64,000 bases of DNA from NCBI GenBank assembly GCA_012932865.1, contig SAXG01000048.1, positions 124,001-188,000 on the forward strand, in the 5' to 3' direction. This DNA comes from Amylostereum areolatum (lineage: Eukaryota > Basidiomycota > Agaricomycetes > Russulales > Stereaceae). The position numbers were made by a program, and so were the translations under genes. Of the stretch, positions 53,359 through 64,000 are shown piece by piece. The notes beneath the pieces were generated by a model. The model was not told the DNA's origin and did not search any database. It saw only the letters and a list, made by a program, of their open reading frames with translations. The stretch's first letter is position 1. Every line of letters starts with the position of its first letter.

Positions 53359-56300
53359 ATGGACCTCAAAGAGCGCGCCAACACGCTGTTCAAAAAGCGC
53401 GCTTTCAAAGAGTCCGTCGCCCTCTCATTGTTTGTTTCGACCCGTCCTGACGCGTCTTCTCCCGCAGAGCCGCTGCGCTGTATGCAAAGGTACGTCGCCA
53501 GGTCTTGTTCCTGTAGTTGAATCTCACCGTTGTCTCTCGATCGTCGCAGGCAGAGGCGCAATCCCCTGACAACCCCACGTTCCCGTCCAACCTCAGCGCC
53601 GCGTTCTTCGAGAGCGGGGACTACGCCGGATGCTTCCACGCCATCCTCCGCGCGTTCGTCGCGCTCGCGGAGAAGTCCGACGGAAAGGAAGCGCTGGCGC
53701 TGCGGTTGTCGACGCGCATGGCGAAGGCGTTGGCGAACGGCGTCGCGTCGGGGTGTTTGGCGCTCGCGAGCGTGGACGAACGGAGGGAGGCCTTGGATGG
53801 GATTAGGGAGCGCGCGGGTGAGAAAGGCAGCTTGGACGCGTTGGGCGAGTGCAGGAGGGCGTGGGAGGACTGGGATCGAGTGCGCGACGAGTGGGAGAAG
53901 CTGGGGGAGAAAGAGAAGACGCAGGCGCACGTCGACGTGTCGCAGCTGTCCGTCCTCAAAAAGCCAATGTGCGTTCTTTCTCTGCTTGCACACATCCGTG
54001 TCGTGGACTAAAAGAAAACGTCGCGCGCTCGGCAGTGATCCGGTACTCGAGTACTACATGGTGCGTTTCCTTTCACGTCCGAGGAAGTCGCGTCTTCACG
54101 AACGCGCAGATGGGGCACGATCCGATCCTTTCTATCGTCGACGACTACGGACCCGACGAGCCATGGCCCATGCCTCTCGACCAGGTTCCGCTCGACCTCC
54201 TTCCCAATTTGTCCTTCCTCTTCGGTGGCGTCGGCGACGGTGCGTTTCGTCCACTCTCTCGCATCCCGCCTCGACTGACACGGGCCCAGCTCGTCACGTA
54301 TACGGGTCGATCATTGGCCTGTATCGCGCGCACAACCGGGCGCCGTCCGCCCGTCGCGCCCAGATAAAGGCGCACATTACGTTGCTGGATATCCATCCGA
54401 CCATGGTCGCCCGGGACCTCGTCGTGTTCATGCTCATGGATCTTCTCGTGCAAGGCAACGAGAGCCCTCGCGAGCGAGATCGAGATCAAGGGCGCCATAT
54501 TCCACACGTTCATGGGCGTCCTCGTCCCGAACGCGTACAACCGGTGGTGCGTGCGTGCGGTTTGGGGCGGGTCGCGCAGGAGGGAGACTGACGCGTGGAT
54601 GACAGGGTTGGGACGGTCGTGAAGCGCCTGCGCTCGATGCTGTCTCAAACGCCCCCGCGTCTTCCGGAGTGGCTTTACGCCTCTGAGGAGGCGGCGCGCA
54701 AGCTTCACGAGGTTTTCAGGCAGTGGGACCCGTTCCCCGAAGAAAAGAACGCGCAGGAGATCGTCACGCACTACCGCTACCACCCCGCGCCGATCGAGTT
54801 CTTCACGGACGTGCCGTTGCGCGGGTTCTTCGACTACCACCAGGAAAAACGCCACGCGGAGGTGCTTTCGATCCTGACCGACTATTCGACCCACCTCGTG
54901 AGCGTTTCCTGCTTTCCGGCGGACCGGATGGGGCTGATGCGTGCTTCGTTCAGAGGGACAAGCAAACGCCGGAGTCGAATCGAAAGCCGCCACTGACGCG
55001 CGCGCAGGCGGTGGAGGATTTGTGGCATCAGGTCACGACGACGTACGTCCCGTCGAAGGAGCTGAGGAAGAGCCTTCCGAAGGCGAGTATCCTGCTGGAT
55101 TACATGACGAGCACGGATCGACGGGTACACAACGCGAACACTCTCGAGGCGATGTACCAGGAGGTATGCGTCCGTTCTCCGCACAGCATGCGTACGCGTT
55201 GACATATGGGCTGGGGCAGGCTATGTCGGAAATCAATGCAAACTATTCGGCCAATACGACCTTCTACGTGAGCGCCGCGATCCGTCTGCTCCCTTCCACG
55301 AGTCCTCACACGCCTTCAGGATCCTCTATCCCGCGACAACCGCGTCATGTCCTTCCGCGGCTGGTCCAACCTCAGCTCGATCGACGTCCTCGAGCTCTTC
55401 CCGATCCTGCAGGAGTTCAACGCGCGCTTCAAGCTCCCCCCGAACGCGATCTGCAAGGACGAGCACGAGTCCGTCGCGTTCGGCGCCGCGTCGACGTTCT
55501 TCGACGCCGTCGTGGCCTCGTGGAAGGCGCTGAGGGGGAAGCTGACGTTCGAGGTCGTCCTGGGCGAGCTCAACCGGGAGATGGCGAGGATGCGGAGTCC
55601 GGCGTCGGGGAGACCTGCAGCGTTTCCTCGGGAGTTCACGCGCATGTGGCTGAGCAACGTCCCGTGCGTGGTTTCTTTGTTCTCCGTCTTTCCTGGATAT
55701 ATTGTCTTACCACACGTACAGCGATTACACGCACGGGCTGATGAACCAAGCCGTCTTCGTCATGCCGAGCTTGCAGACGCATCGGTACGCCGGGGTGGCG
55801 AGCAACTGCTTGCTCCACATGATGTCTTTCCCCAACACAGACGACTACTGTCACTCGTGCGTCCGGTCTTCCAAACCCTCCGCCACACGCGTATGCTAAC
55901 ATGCCCCCAGATACACACTCCTCAACCCGCGCGACATGCCGCGCTACCTCAACTGCCGCATCGACCGCCTCCACCCGATGTCCCTCGAGCTCGTCGCGTG
56001 GCACAGCCCCGAGCGCAGACTCGCAGAACTCCCAGACAGGACGGACGTCGTGCGGTGGCTCACGCGCGTGCTCCTGAACATCCTCTGGCCGGGCGACCTC
56101 AGCATCCGCCAACGATGCTTCATCGGCGACGGCGTGCGCCACCCGAACAACCTCAACGCGTACATCGCCCTGCTCCTGCACCTCCCCACGCTCGGCTACC
56201 CCGCGCACTGGCTCGCCGAATTCGTGCGCACGCTCCTGTCCAACACGCTCCTCGCCGACGTGCCCCTCTTCGTCGGCCCGCTGCCGATCCCCACCGCGTA

Positions 56301-56893
56301 CTCGACCGAACGCGTTCCGAACAGGGCGATGTGGCTCGACCCGTGGCTCCCCGAGCTCCGGACCATCCTCGCGCTCGCGTACGCGGCGACCCCGTTCGCG
56401 CTCCCGCTCGTGCCCGACGCGCGCGCGGAGATCGGGGTGTACGAGGCGTGTCCGCTCGTGTCGCCCACGGTCCGGTTCGACTTGTACCAGCGCGCGAACG
56501 CGCACGCGCCGTCGACGTCGCTCATGTTCTTCAGCCCGCACGCGTGTCGTCGGTCGCACGAGGAGATGATCCGCGATGTGCGCGGCGTGCTTGAGGGGAA
56601 CGGGGTACCGTCCCCCCGCGGGGAAGATGGCGATATGGACCGCGGCGGAGTTGGTGGATGTGGATGCGAACGTGGTGCGGTGGAGGATGTTTGCGAAGGA
56701 TTTTGAGAGGATGAGAGAGGAGAAGTGGGCGATGGTGGTGTATCGGTACGATACAGACTCTGTGGGTGCGTGTTTTTTCTGATGTTTAGTTTGTTGGTGG
56801 AGACACTGATTTTTTGTGGTGCGACCTGTAGTTGGAAGGCCGATGGTGGCGAGTACTTGGAGGAGGGTTGGGGATATTCGCGTCCCTTCGTAA
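53359..56893 (+). CDS. TPR-DUF4470 protein, copy B
   Basis: ATG 53359 (MDLKERANTLFKKRAFKE) repeats the copy A layout exon by exon: AEAQSPDNPTFPSNLSAAFF, MGHDPILSIVDDYGPDEPWP, LLPNLSFLFGGVGD, HITLLDIHPTMVARDLVVFM, VEDLWHQVTTTYVPSKELRK, RVMSFRGWSNLSSIDVLELF, HGLMNQAVFVMPSLQTHRYA, RWLTRVLLNILWPGDLSIRQ and, last, GRPMVASTWRRVGDIRVPS ending at 56893. Introns are in matching positions, so the pair arose by duplication of a spliced gene. One-base frame breaks occur near 54461-54464 (before ALASEIEIKGAIFHTF) and at GGGG 56620-56623 (before GKMAIWTAAELVDVDAN). Because copy A breaks elsewhere, either gene could still be functional if these are errors. Confidence 0.75.
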
Positions 56894-57263
56894 GGTCATT
56901 TCGCAGACGAAACTTACGGGGGAAAGGTTTTTTGGAATCAACTGAGTTCTATCTGTCTAATTAATACAGTAAATGCACATGTATATAATTTACGAGTTCA
57001 CGGCTCGTGCGTGTTTACACTGTGTTGCATCGTTGAGAGACGTCGAGATGTGGGAGGACGACTCATTGAATGCGAACTTCGAGCTGAAAACCTCTGCTGG
57101 ACGGCACGTGCGCTTGTGACGTCTCATACGTCATCGTGACGCGGCGTGACGCCCGATGGGGCGGCGGGATCGCCCCCTCCATTTCTTGCACGACGCCGCC
57201 GCTCATCGCTCACCGGCACCCGCCGCCCACGCCCGCCATGTCCTGCCCCCTAACCCCGTCCCA
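56894..57263. other. intergenic, promoter region of the UVE1-like gene
   Basis: About 370 bases. It contains GTGACGTCTCATACGTCATCG-type CRE-like motifs (TGACGTC at 57116-57122, TACGTCA at 57128-57134) and GTGACGCGGCGTGACGCCC. Two clustered CGTCA elements suggest ATF/CREB-like stress control, an inference from motif content only. Confidence 0.4.
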
Positions 57264-59419
57264 ATGCTCCTTTCCTTCGCCCGCCACCACGTTCCCCGAC
57301 ATTGCCCACTTTTTGCCCGCCACGCCATGGCCAAGCTGAAAAGAACAAAGACCCCGCTCGCCGCTGCCGACTCGGCGTCGACACCGGCGCCGCCAGCTTC
57401 CACGCTCTGCATGTCCGCGCGGATTCGATCGCGCATGGACGTGGTGAAGGTGGAAGAGGCCGTGGAGGAAGCGCGAGAGGCGGAGGGGGCAGATGCGCCG
57501 CCGAAGAAACGAAAGCGCAGGACGAAGGCCGAGGACTTGGAGCCGGTCGTGTACGACATACCCCCTGTCGAGCCCAGGACGACTCTCTGGAGAGGTACGT
57601 GTTGCTTTCCCGCGTATATTCTCCCCGCTCACCATCGTCACGACGAAACCCTAGGACGATTGGGATACGTACGTCGATCGGGCGTGCTTTCGAAGTCCTC
57701 GTGTTCATCCTCCGTCCGATTGTCTAGGCCTGCCTCAACACCATCCTCCGCCATTCCAAGCCGGAGCCGACGTTCTGCAGCAGGTTCGTCCGCTCGTCTA
57801 TCCGCCGTCAGAGTGACATACGACGTCGGTCTAAGGACGTGTCGCCTCGACACCATCCACAAAAACGGGCTCGACTTCGCGAAGGATCTCGGGCTCCAAA
57901 ACGCGCGCGACCTCCGCAAGCTCATCCAGGTATGCAAGTTTTTCGTCTCCCTGTCCGACCGTACTCCTTCTGACCTACACGCTCAGTGGAACGAGGATAA
58001 CAAGTGCGTCTTGCCCACATGCCCGGCTTCACGCGGCCACTCAGACCTTTCCTAGGATCCGGTTCATGCGCATCTCGTCCGAGATGTTCCCCTTTGCATC
58101 GCACGGAACGCACGGGTACGGACTCGAGTACGCCGCGGCAGAACTCAAGGTGCGTCCATGTCTGACGCCCCCGTTCTTTCACGCATTGTTCACTCACAAA
58201 CTCGCTAGGCCGCGGGCGACCTCGCAAATGCGCTGGGCCACCGCATGACGCTCCATCCAGGGCAGGTGCGTCGCACGCGTGCTCGTGTGGGGGTGCTGGT
58301 TGAATATTCACCTCGCGGGACAGTTCACTCAACTCGGATCGCCCAAAGCGGACGTGATCGACGCGTCCGTGCGCGAACTCGAATGTGCGTATGCGCTCGA
58401 TGTCGACGGTCGCCCGTGCCCTCCTGCTCACGCCTTCTCATCCCTCCAGATCATTGCGAGCTACTTCGGCTGATGGGCATGGGCAAGGACAGCGTGATCG
58501 TCATCCACATGGGCGTGCGTCCTTTCACGTTCTCCCCTCTTTTTCCCCTTCAGTGGCACCCATCCTGACGGCATTTGACCCCGCCTGCGAACAGGGCGTG
58601 TACGGCGACAAGCCTGCGACGCTCGCGCGTTTCAAGGAGATATACTCCGCGCGGCTTTCGGAGGAGGCCAAGGCGCGCCTCGTGCTGGAGAACGACGAGG
58701 TGCGTGCGCGCACGTTACGGTTCTACGGACGCTGACGGAAGGGCGGGAATAGATATGCTACAATGCGGACGATCTACTGCCCGTGTGCGAGGAGCTGCAC
58801 ATCCCCCTCATCGTGCGTTCTCTCCCCCTCCTTTCTTCCCTTTCGAACAACGCACCGCTCACATCCCGTCCTCGCGTTCCCTCGCAGTTCGATTACCATC
58901 ACGACTGGATCTACGTGCGTTTCGTTTCCCGTTTCCTCTGTCTCGACGCCCGCACTCATGTCCGCCATCCATCTTCTTTATTCCATCCTGGATCAGCCCT
59001 CCGCGCACCCCCTCCCGCAGCTCCTTCAGCGCGTCAACGCGCTCTGGCACGCCAAGGGCATTCGGCCGAAGCAGCACCTGTCCGCGCCGCGTCCGGGCGC
59101 GGTGAGCGTGATGGAGCGACGGGCGCATGCGGGGCGGTGCGAGACGTTGCCGGGGGCGCTCGAGGAGGAGGGCGCAGGGTGGTGGTGGGTCGGAGCAGGG
59201 AAGGAGAGGAAGCGCGAGTACGTCGATCTGATGGTGGAGGCGAAGGACAAGGAGCAGGCGGTGCTGCAGCTGTATCGGACGTACGGGCTGGAGGAGGTCG
59301 TGTGGGGGAATCTCAGGCCGGAGGGGGACGGCGGTGGGGGGCGGGGGGCGAAGGGGAAGAGAGGGAGGGCGGGGAAGAAGGCGAAGGGTGGCGTCGAGGA
59401 TGTAGAAGAGGAGGAGTGA
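57264..59419 (+). CDS. UVE1: UV damage endonuclease UVE1 (UvdE family)
   Basis: About a dozen exons join in frame. Blocks are RLGY/ACLNTILRHSKPEPTFC, TCRLDTIHKNGLDFAKDLGL, LRKLIQWNEDN, KIRFMRISSEMFPFASH, GLEYAAAELK, NALGHRMTLHPGQ, FTQLGSPKADVIDASVREL, HCELLRLMGMGKDSVIVIHM-G, GVYGDKPATLARFKEIYSAR, FDYHHDWIY and VDLMVEAKDKEQAVLQLYRT-YGL. These mark the TIM-barrel UvdE fold with its metal-binding His, Glu and Asp residues. The enzyme nicks 5' of UV photoproducts to start alternative excision repair. Two in-frame starts exist: 57264 adds MLLSFARHHVPRHCPLFARH, an Arg/His-rich presequence of mitochondrial type; 57327 (MAKLKRTK) starts with a nuclear-type basic region followed by PKKRKRRTK. The C-terminus is a basic Gly/Lys tail. 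Confidence 0.9.
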
Positions 59420-60207
59420 CCTAGAGGGCGTCGGGTGCGTATCCAGCTGCGACAATCATCTCATTCCATTTCGACTTGCCTTCAGTTTGTGAAACGGAGG
59501 GTCGAGCTTTGGAGTTGAACCGCTCTCCCTCAGAGAAATTTAGTCGATTTTACACAGTATCCGTATAAATTCCCAGAGTACTCCACGTATGGGTTTCCCT
59601 GTGCATGCAGACATTCCAGAGGAGGTTATGGAAAGTTGACTGACGCCAACGACGACTGGCGGTCGGAGCACCGGGGTCAGGAGCCGGCCCGAGAACACGA
59701 TCACGTGCACCCCCGCTCGTTGCCAGGAACGGACGCCAAAAAATGGCCGGCGAAAGTCCACCACCGCCTACCACGGTCCATTCGTCCCTCGAAAGCCTCC
59801 CGCGCCAGCCATTTCCCTCCTTGTAGCATGCAGGCTGCAGAAGATCTGCGAAGTCTACCTCAGCGAGCCACCGCCGGCCAGCAGCCTACTTACGTCGTTA
59901 GTGACCGTCACCGGGGCCCATTTTGGCGTATCACGGTGACGAAGAAGCATGCAAAAAGAGGTTTGCCGACGAAGCCCACTCAGCACTGCTCGGTGCCCCA
60001 CCTGCCGGACGGCATCGCGACAAATCCTGGTTTCGTGGCCGCGCCCCACTCATCCTCTTCATTTTCATCCCTTTCGTCCTTCCCCCCCATTTATCAAGTC
60101 GACGTGCGCCTGGACTCTGTTCTGCCTGCCTTTCCTTCTCGTTTCTCTCCCTCTCTCCTTGACTCTTCCCTCCGTCGTTTTGTCGCTCTCGTCGCAGTTT
60201 CGCATCG
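59420..60207. other. intergenic, about 790 bp
   Basis: Promoter and leader of the Sfk1-like gene. A 191-codon plus-strand ORF (59636-60211) has no domain and biased low-complexity composition. 60040-60190 is a CT-rich tract, typical of fungal promoters just before the ATG. Confidence 0.45.
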
Positions 60208-61283
60208 ATGACGTTCAAGTTCCCCGATGACAAGTACGAACGGTTCTACGTCTGGGTGCCCATCTGCGGCGCTTTCATGTGGTGCGGTACGTCGCCGAGC
60301 ATCTCACGGCCATCGCAAAACGACTGACCGTCGCCCACCCTCCCGCGCAGGACAGCTCCTCGCGATGCTGCTCACATGGGTCGGCGAGGGCACGCCCGTT
60401 TACATCTCCGAGTCTGGCACGGTCCCCTTCATCTCCGACATCGGCGCCGACATCCTCAAGCCGCTCTTCGTCACCGGCTGCATCGTCACCGCCACCACCT
60501 TCGTCCTCTCCCTCGTCCTCCGTCGGCGCGTCTCCGGGCGCGCTAAGGGTTGGGAGCGGGCGTGCACGTACGCCGCCATCCTGGGCGGGTCCGTAGGCGG
60601 GCTCGGCCTCGTGCTCCTGTCGGGATTCGACACCAAACGCCACTGGGCGCTGCACAGGCATTTCCTCTACATCTTCATCGGCGGCGTCGGCGCGAGCGCC
60701 CTCTGCACCGTGCTCGAGGTGCGCGATCCCGGGTCTTCCTTCCTCCCTCCGCGCTCAATGTCCCTTTTTTTCTCGTTAACGACGCGCAGTTCCGGTGGAT
60801 GCGCGCCCGCTACCGCGCCGCCGACGCAGAGGACATCTGCAAGCGCCTCGATCGCGCCTTCACGGCCAAGGCCGTGCTGGCGCTGGTCCTCATCGCGGTC
60901 GCGATCGCGTTTGGAATCGAGAACGAGGTGGACCCGACCGGAGGTGCGTCCGCCGTTTCGCTCGCTTCGTTGGACCATCTTTTGACCGACGTTCTTTCTG
61001 TTCTATTTTTAACATCCTTGGGGGGGCGCTGTTGGGGCAAACAGCGATACTGGAGTGGATGATCGCGTTCGGGTTCACGCTTTACTTCCTCACGTTCGCG
61101 TACGACATGCGGTTGGCGAGGGCGGTGCGTGCGCGCGGGAGAGGCGCGGGCACCGCGGGCAGGGGGAGCGCTGAGGGGGATGTGGAGCTGGAGGCGGAGA
61201 AGACGTTCGTCTCGCCGTCCTCGTCCTCGTCGTTGCAGTTGGACGGCGCGCACCCGGAGAAGGGCGAGCGCGAGCACATCTAG
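60208..61283 (+). CDS. Sfk1/FRAG1/DRAM family membrane protein
   Basis: ATG 60208: MTFKFPDDKYERFYVWVPIC, then after an intron CGQLLAMLLTWVGEGTPVYI, SESGTVPFISDIGADILKPL and FVTGCIVTATTFVLSLVL, further helices (ACTYAAILGGSVGGLGLVLL, HFLYIFIGGVGASALCTVLE, AVLALVLIAVAIAFGI, ILEWMIAFGFTLYFLTFAYD), and a polar tail ending GEREHI. Six hydrophobic segments with the (S)E(S/T)G..PFISDIGA motif after helix 1 are typical of FRAG1/DRAM/Sfk1 proteins. Yeast Sfk1 works with the PI4-kinase Stt4 and in plasma-membrane lipid asymmetry. Four exons, no frame breaks, about 300 residues. Membrane location is firm; precise function is by family only. Confidence 0.8.
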
Positions 61284-62735
61284 CCTCCCTCTGCGCCATA
61301 CATACACACATGATGACTTGCCGTTCAACTTCGTGAGTCGCTCCCTCCGCTGCGTGGTGATCCCGTGGACTGATTCGACGTTGTGGTTCTCGACGTAGGG
61401 GTAGATGCCGCGCACGACCACGACGGGCGGACGCGTGCCGTTCGTTTCGAATTGACTAGACGGGCCCGCACGGGCAGGGCCCCATGCCGCTCCTTCTCCT
61501 TCTGGCGCAGGCGTATTCTATCGCTGTATAATTTGCCCGTATCGTACATAATTGAGGCTGTTAGCGTGGTTGATACCCTCGACGGCGGGGTCCTTGATTA
61601 CTTCCCAGTAGGGTTGAGGCCTGAGGTAGGGCTAGGTTCAGTAAAGCAGCCAGTGAATGATGTTGAAGCTTGAAGTACCAATGAAGTGAAGGACCCCCCA
61701 CCAGGGATCCGTTAGAGAAGACGCCCTCGATAAGTAATTAGTGGAGTCTTCGTCTGCGCACGAAGCCTTCGCGGCGAGCTCTGGGGTGTTGCGCATTGAG
61801 GCGTTCAGCGCTCAGCTCTCTAAGCCCTCCAACCTAGGCTCGAAGGTATGAGAGTACTTACTAACAGGTTGGTCGTGAAGAATCTGGAGGCCACTGAAAG
61901 CAAGGCGAAAGGTGGCTGTCGTTGGGGATAAGTAGCCCCTATAAGCTAACAGAGGAAAGCTGCGGAAAAGCCGAACATCATCACATGATCTCTGGAAAAA
62001 GACGCGTCAGCGCCTGAGGCGCGATTGACTTCGGGCAGGTTTCACCCCTTTCGCCCGCTCTAACCATAGGAAACGCACGAAATACCTGGGTAGTGCGCCA
62101 TGGGTCCAAGTGGATTGAATTTGCTGTCAAGCTCGCTCGTAGCTGCGCTCGAGCGCCATTTGTGTCCAGAACACAATGACCCATGAGTCAGCAGCAATCC
62201 GACGTTGTATTGTGACGTTGCGCCATCGCCGGGTGCCAGGTACGTGGAATACATATGTATATCTGTGCCACAAAAATAGACGAGAAGGAAGATGCATAAA
62301 CGAACAGTGCGTAGAAATCGCCTTTCGCTCTGGAGATACCACACACTCATGGTCTTACGCTGACATCCACAGACTTTGACCCGGAGAGTGATTGAATCAT
62401 GGCCGCTTGGGGCGGAAAAAAAGAGAACGGGATCCACGCACTCCCACGGCTTCCAGAGGGACAAAAGGATCGGGCTCGTCTTGAATGTGCAAAGCGGAGA
62501 CCGTCTTCTAAAGCCCCAGAGCCGCAACGCGGGTGCGCGCATTCCGATCCGGATTCCGGGAGGGACATTAGGACGGGCGGCCAACCCTCTTCATCTAGTG
62601 AATGATTATCCAGTGCACGCACAAAGGAACCAAAACAGGTATAACAGATCTCAAAATCCCCAGAACGCGCCTCCCTCCCTCTTACACCCATCTACTTTCC
62701 CTCATCTCTATTCTCCCCTCCCCGCCTCAGCCACA
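61284..62735. other. intergenic, about 1.45 kb
   Basis: The minus strand 61545-61300 shows protein-like stretches in two frames (IRLRQKEKERHGALPVRARL, then VVRGIYPYVENHNVESVHGI), possibly a degraded gene fragment. 61680-62400 has no ORF of note. 62690-62735 is a CT-rich leader before the next start. I see no repeat or RNA gene. Confidence 0.4.
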
Positions 62736-64000
62736 ATGCCATTATCAACCTCAAATGTGATGCCCTTTTCTGTCGTCACCAATACCAACCGCCACAATGC
62801 CCCCACGCCTCAGAAGCGGCCAAGGTCTCCATCGTTGTCCCCCAGGAAGACGAAAACTCCCGGAAGGACGCCGCTGTGAGTCTATCCCTTTATTTCATTG
62901 CGCCGCACACTCAACAGTGCTCATTGCTCTTCAGAGCCGAAGAGAGGCCTCAGAAACGTCGAAGAACACTCCACCACGTCTTTCCCCAGGCTGCTCATCG
63001 TCTCCCCTCATCCCCAACCTCGCCCCTCCCCCCCCCTTCCCCTTCTCCCGTCGTCTACTTTCCATGGAAGAAGACTCCTCCGGAGATCGTTCGGCACATT
63101 GTATCCCTTGTGGCAGAGAGCGACAGGCCACGTCCTCGAAGCCGCAGAGTCACCATCCGGGACGGCGACGCCATGGTTAATGTATGGAGACACGGATTCC
63201 ACCTGGGATGGATGAACATCGCACGGGTCGATCGCCGGTTTCGCGCCATCGTTTACGACATGAAGCACCTATGGGCTCAGGACGCCCTTTCCATTCCCCA
63301 CCTCGAGGTCGTGCGTGCCATGGTGGAACACGCGGGGACTATGCCACTGTCATTCGACATCGACGGCGAGGCATACCAAACCGACGACGCCATGAAGATT
63401 ATACAAGAAATCCTGCCGCTGTATTTGGAGAGGGTTGGGAGCATCAACGTTTACCTCGTGAACGACCAGCTCTTCGAGCTCGGCGAAGTCCTCGCCAGTC
63501 ATGGCCCCCTCGCGCGCGTCACATCGCTCTCCGTCAAGGGCTTCAACGAAGGCGATCCCAGCGACCTCGTGATACACAGAGACATCACCGCTCCTTCCCT
63601 CCTGTCGTGCTCCATGGACGACTGCCGCATCGCATTTTGCGCCTCGGCGCTGACCGAGCTGCGGTTGTTGCGGGACGAATGCGCGTCCTACGCTCCGCCG
63701 TTCACGATGAACGAGCTTGTGGCTCTTCTGAAGACTACGCCGGCCTTGGAAAAGCTTTGGATCCGAGAGTCCATCGGTCCCTCCTCCCTCCCCACCGCTG
63801 ACTCGGTCGAGCTACCCAACCTTAGCGTTCTCACTCTACACAGCTCTCCGAGCCGCTGCACCGAGTTCCTCCGCCACGTTATTCTACCGAACAATGTCAC
63901 CACAGATATCACGTTTCGGACGGGAAGCAGGCACGACATCCCGCCAGACGAAGATATGGGCGAGGAGGATGCTCTGCTCTTCGAGACCGAAGACGCTGTC
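62736..64000 (+). CDS. F-box-like protein (3' end outside window)
   Basis: ATG 62736 (MPLSTSNVMPFSVV) has a basic N-terminus with SPSLSPRKTKTPGRTP and, after a phase-2 intron, EERPQKRRRTLHHV. The F-box-like helix is TPPEIVRHIVSLVAE, then WMNIARVDRRFRAIVYDMKH-LWAQ, followed by an LRR-like scaffold (SFDIDGEAYQTDDAMKIIQE, LYLERVGSINVYLVN, VTSLSVKGFN, LTELRLLRDE, TPALEKLWIRES, LPNLSVLTLHSS). Only about 390 residues lie in the window. A run of nine C (63028-63036) must lose one base to keep the frame between exon 2 and the F-box. This is a different F-box subfamily from copies 1-4: it lacks the three-codon first exon and QAWVDAL block. Confidence 0.65.

Noticed and set aside
59636..60211. 191-codon plus-strand ORF upstream of the Sfk1-like gene
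   Set aside because: No domain, low-complexity tail over a CT-rich promoter tract, and it overlaps the start of a well-supported gene.
1..64000. CRISPR arrays, rRNA or tRNA genes
   Set aside because: No regularly spaced direct repeats, no rRNA core sequences and no clover-leaf candidates were seen on either strand. A tRNA scan was not possible by eye for every position.

Overview
The window is nuclear DNA of a filamentous basidiomycete, most likely an Agaricomycete. Genes are dense and cut by many 45-65 nt GT..AG introns, coding DNA is GC-rich, and several families are typical of mushroom-forming fungi: KDZ (CxC5/CxC6) and Plavaka transposases, a DUF6698-like protein, expanded F-box and BTB families, and DUF4470 proteins. 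I saw no rRNA, tRNA, CRISPR array or viral gene. No species call is possible from sequence alone.

The left half (about 0.9-31 kb) is a transposon-rich, decaying region. It holds two F-box genes on the minus strand (870-2228 frameshifted; 3493-4858 with an in-frame stop), a broken NOSIP-like ubiquitin-ligase gene (5098-6299), a PIF/Harbinger-type MITE with TTA target duplications (6433-7120), a multi-exon zinc-finger gene (7496-10217), and a pair of convergent genes (11083-14079 coiled coil; 14442-16501 AT-hook). The pair is bracketed by about 260 bp inverted repeats that sit where both promoters should be. Next come remnants of an importin and a KDEL receptor (about 16.9-18.1 kb), an apparently intact KDZ transposase gene (18556-20739), an intact F-box gene (21210-22363), and a 7.8 kb Plavaka element (22410-30216). 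The Plavaka element carries three genes between 23 bp terminal inverted repeats. Its right terminus abuts a 5'-truncated F-box copy (30219-30824).

The right half (33-64 kb) is mostly single-copy host gene space: a signal-peptide peptide, an amidase, two tandem BTB genes, a PIF1 helicase, two tandem TPR-DUF4470 genes about 7.6 kb apart (45749-49318 and 53359-56893) with an acetyl-CoA synthetase relic between them, a UVE1 UV-damage endonuclease with two in-frame starts, a Sfk1/FRAG1-type membrane protein, and a fifth F-box protein running off the end.

Two processes run through the window. First, F-box genes recur five times. Three share an unusual three-codon first exon joined by a phase-0 intron to the LPxE F-box motif, so they descend from one ancestor. 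Second, many genes carry single-base indels, often in homopolymers, while both transposase genes read through cleanly. Some of these indels could be residual assembly errors. The NOSIP, importin, KDEL-receptor and acetyl-CoA synthetase relics also show large deletions and substitutions that such errors cannot explain. Gene models were built by eye: exon edges are approximate and family calls come from recognised motifs, not searches.
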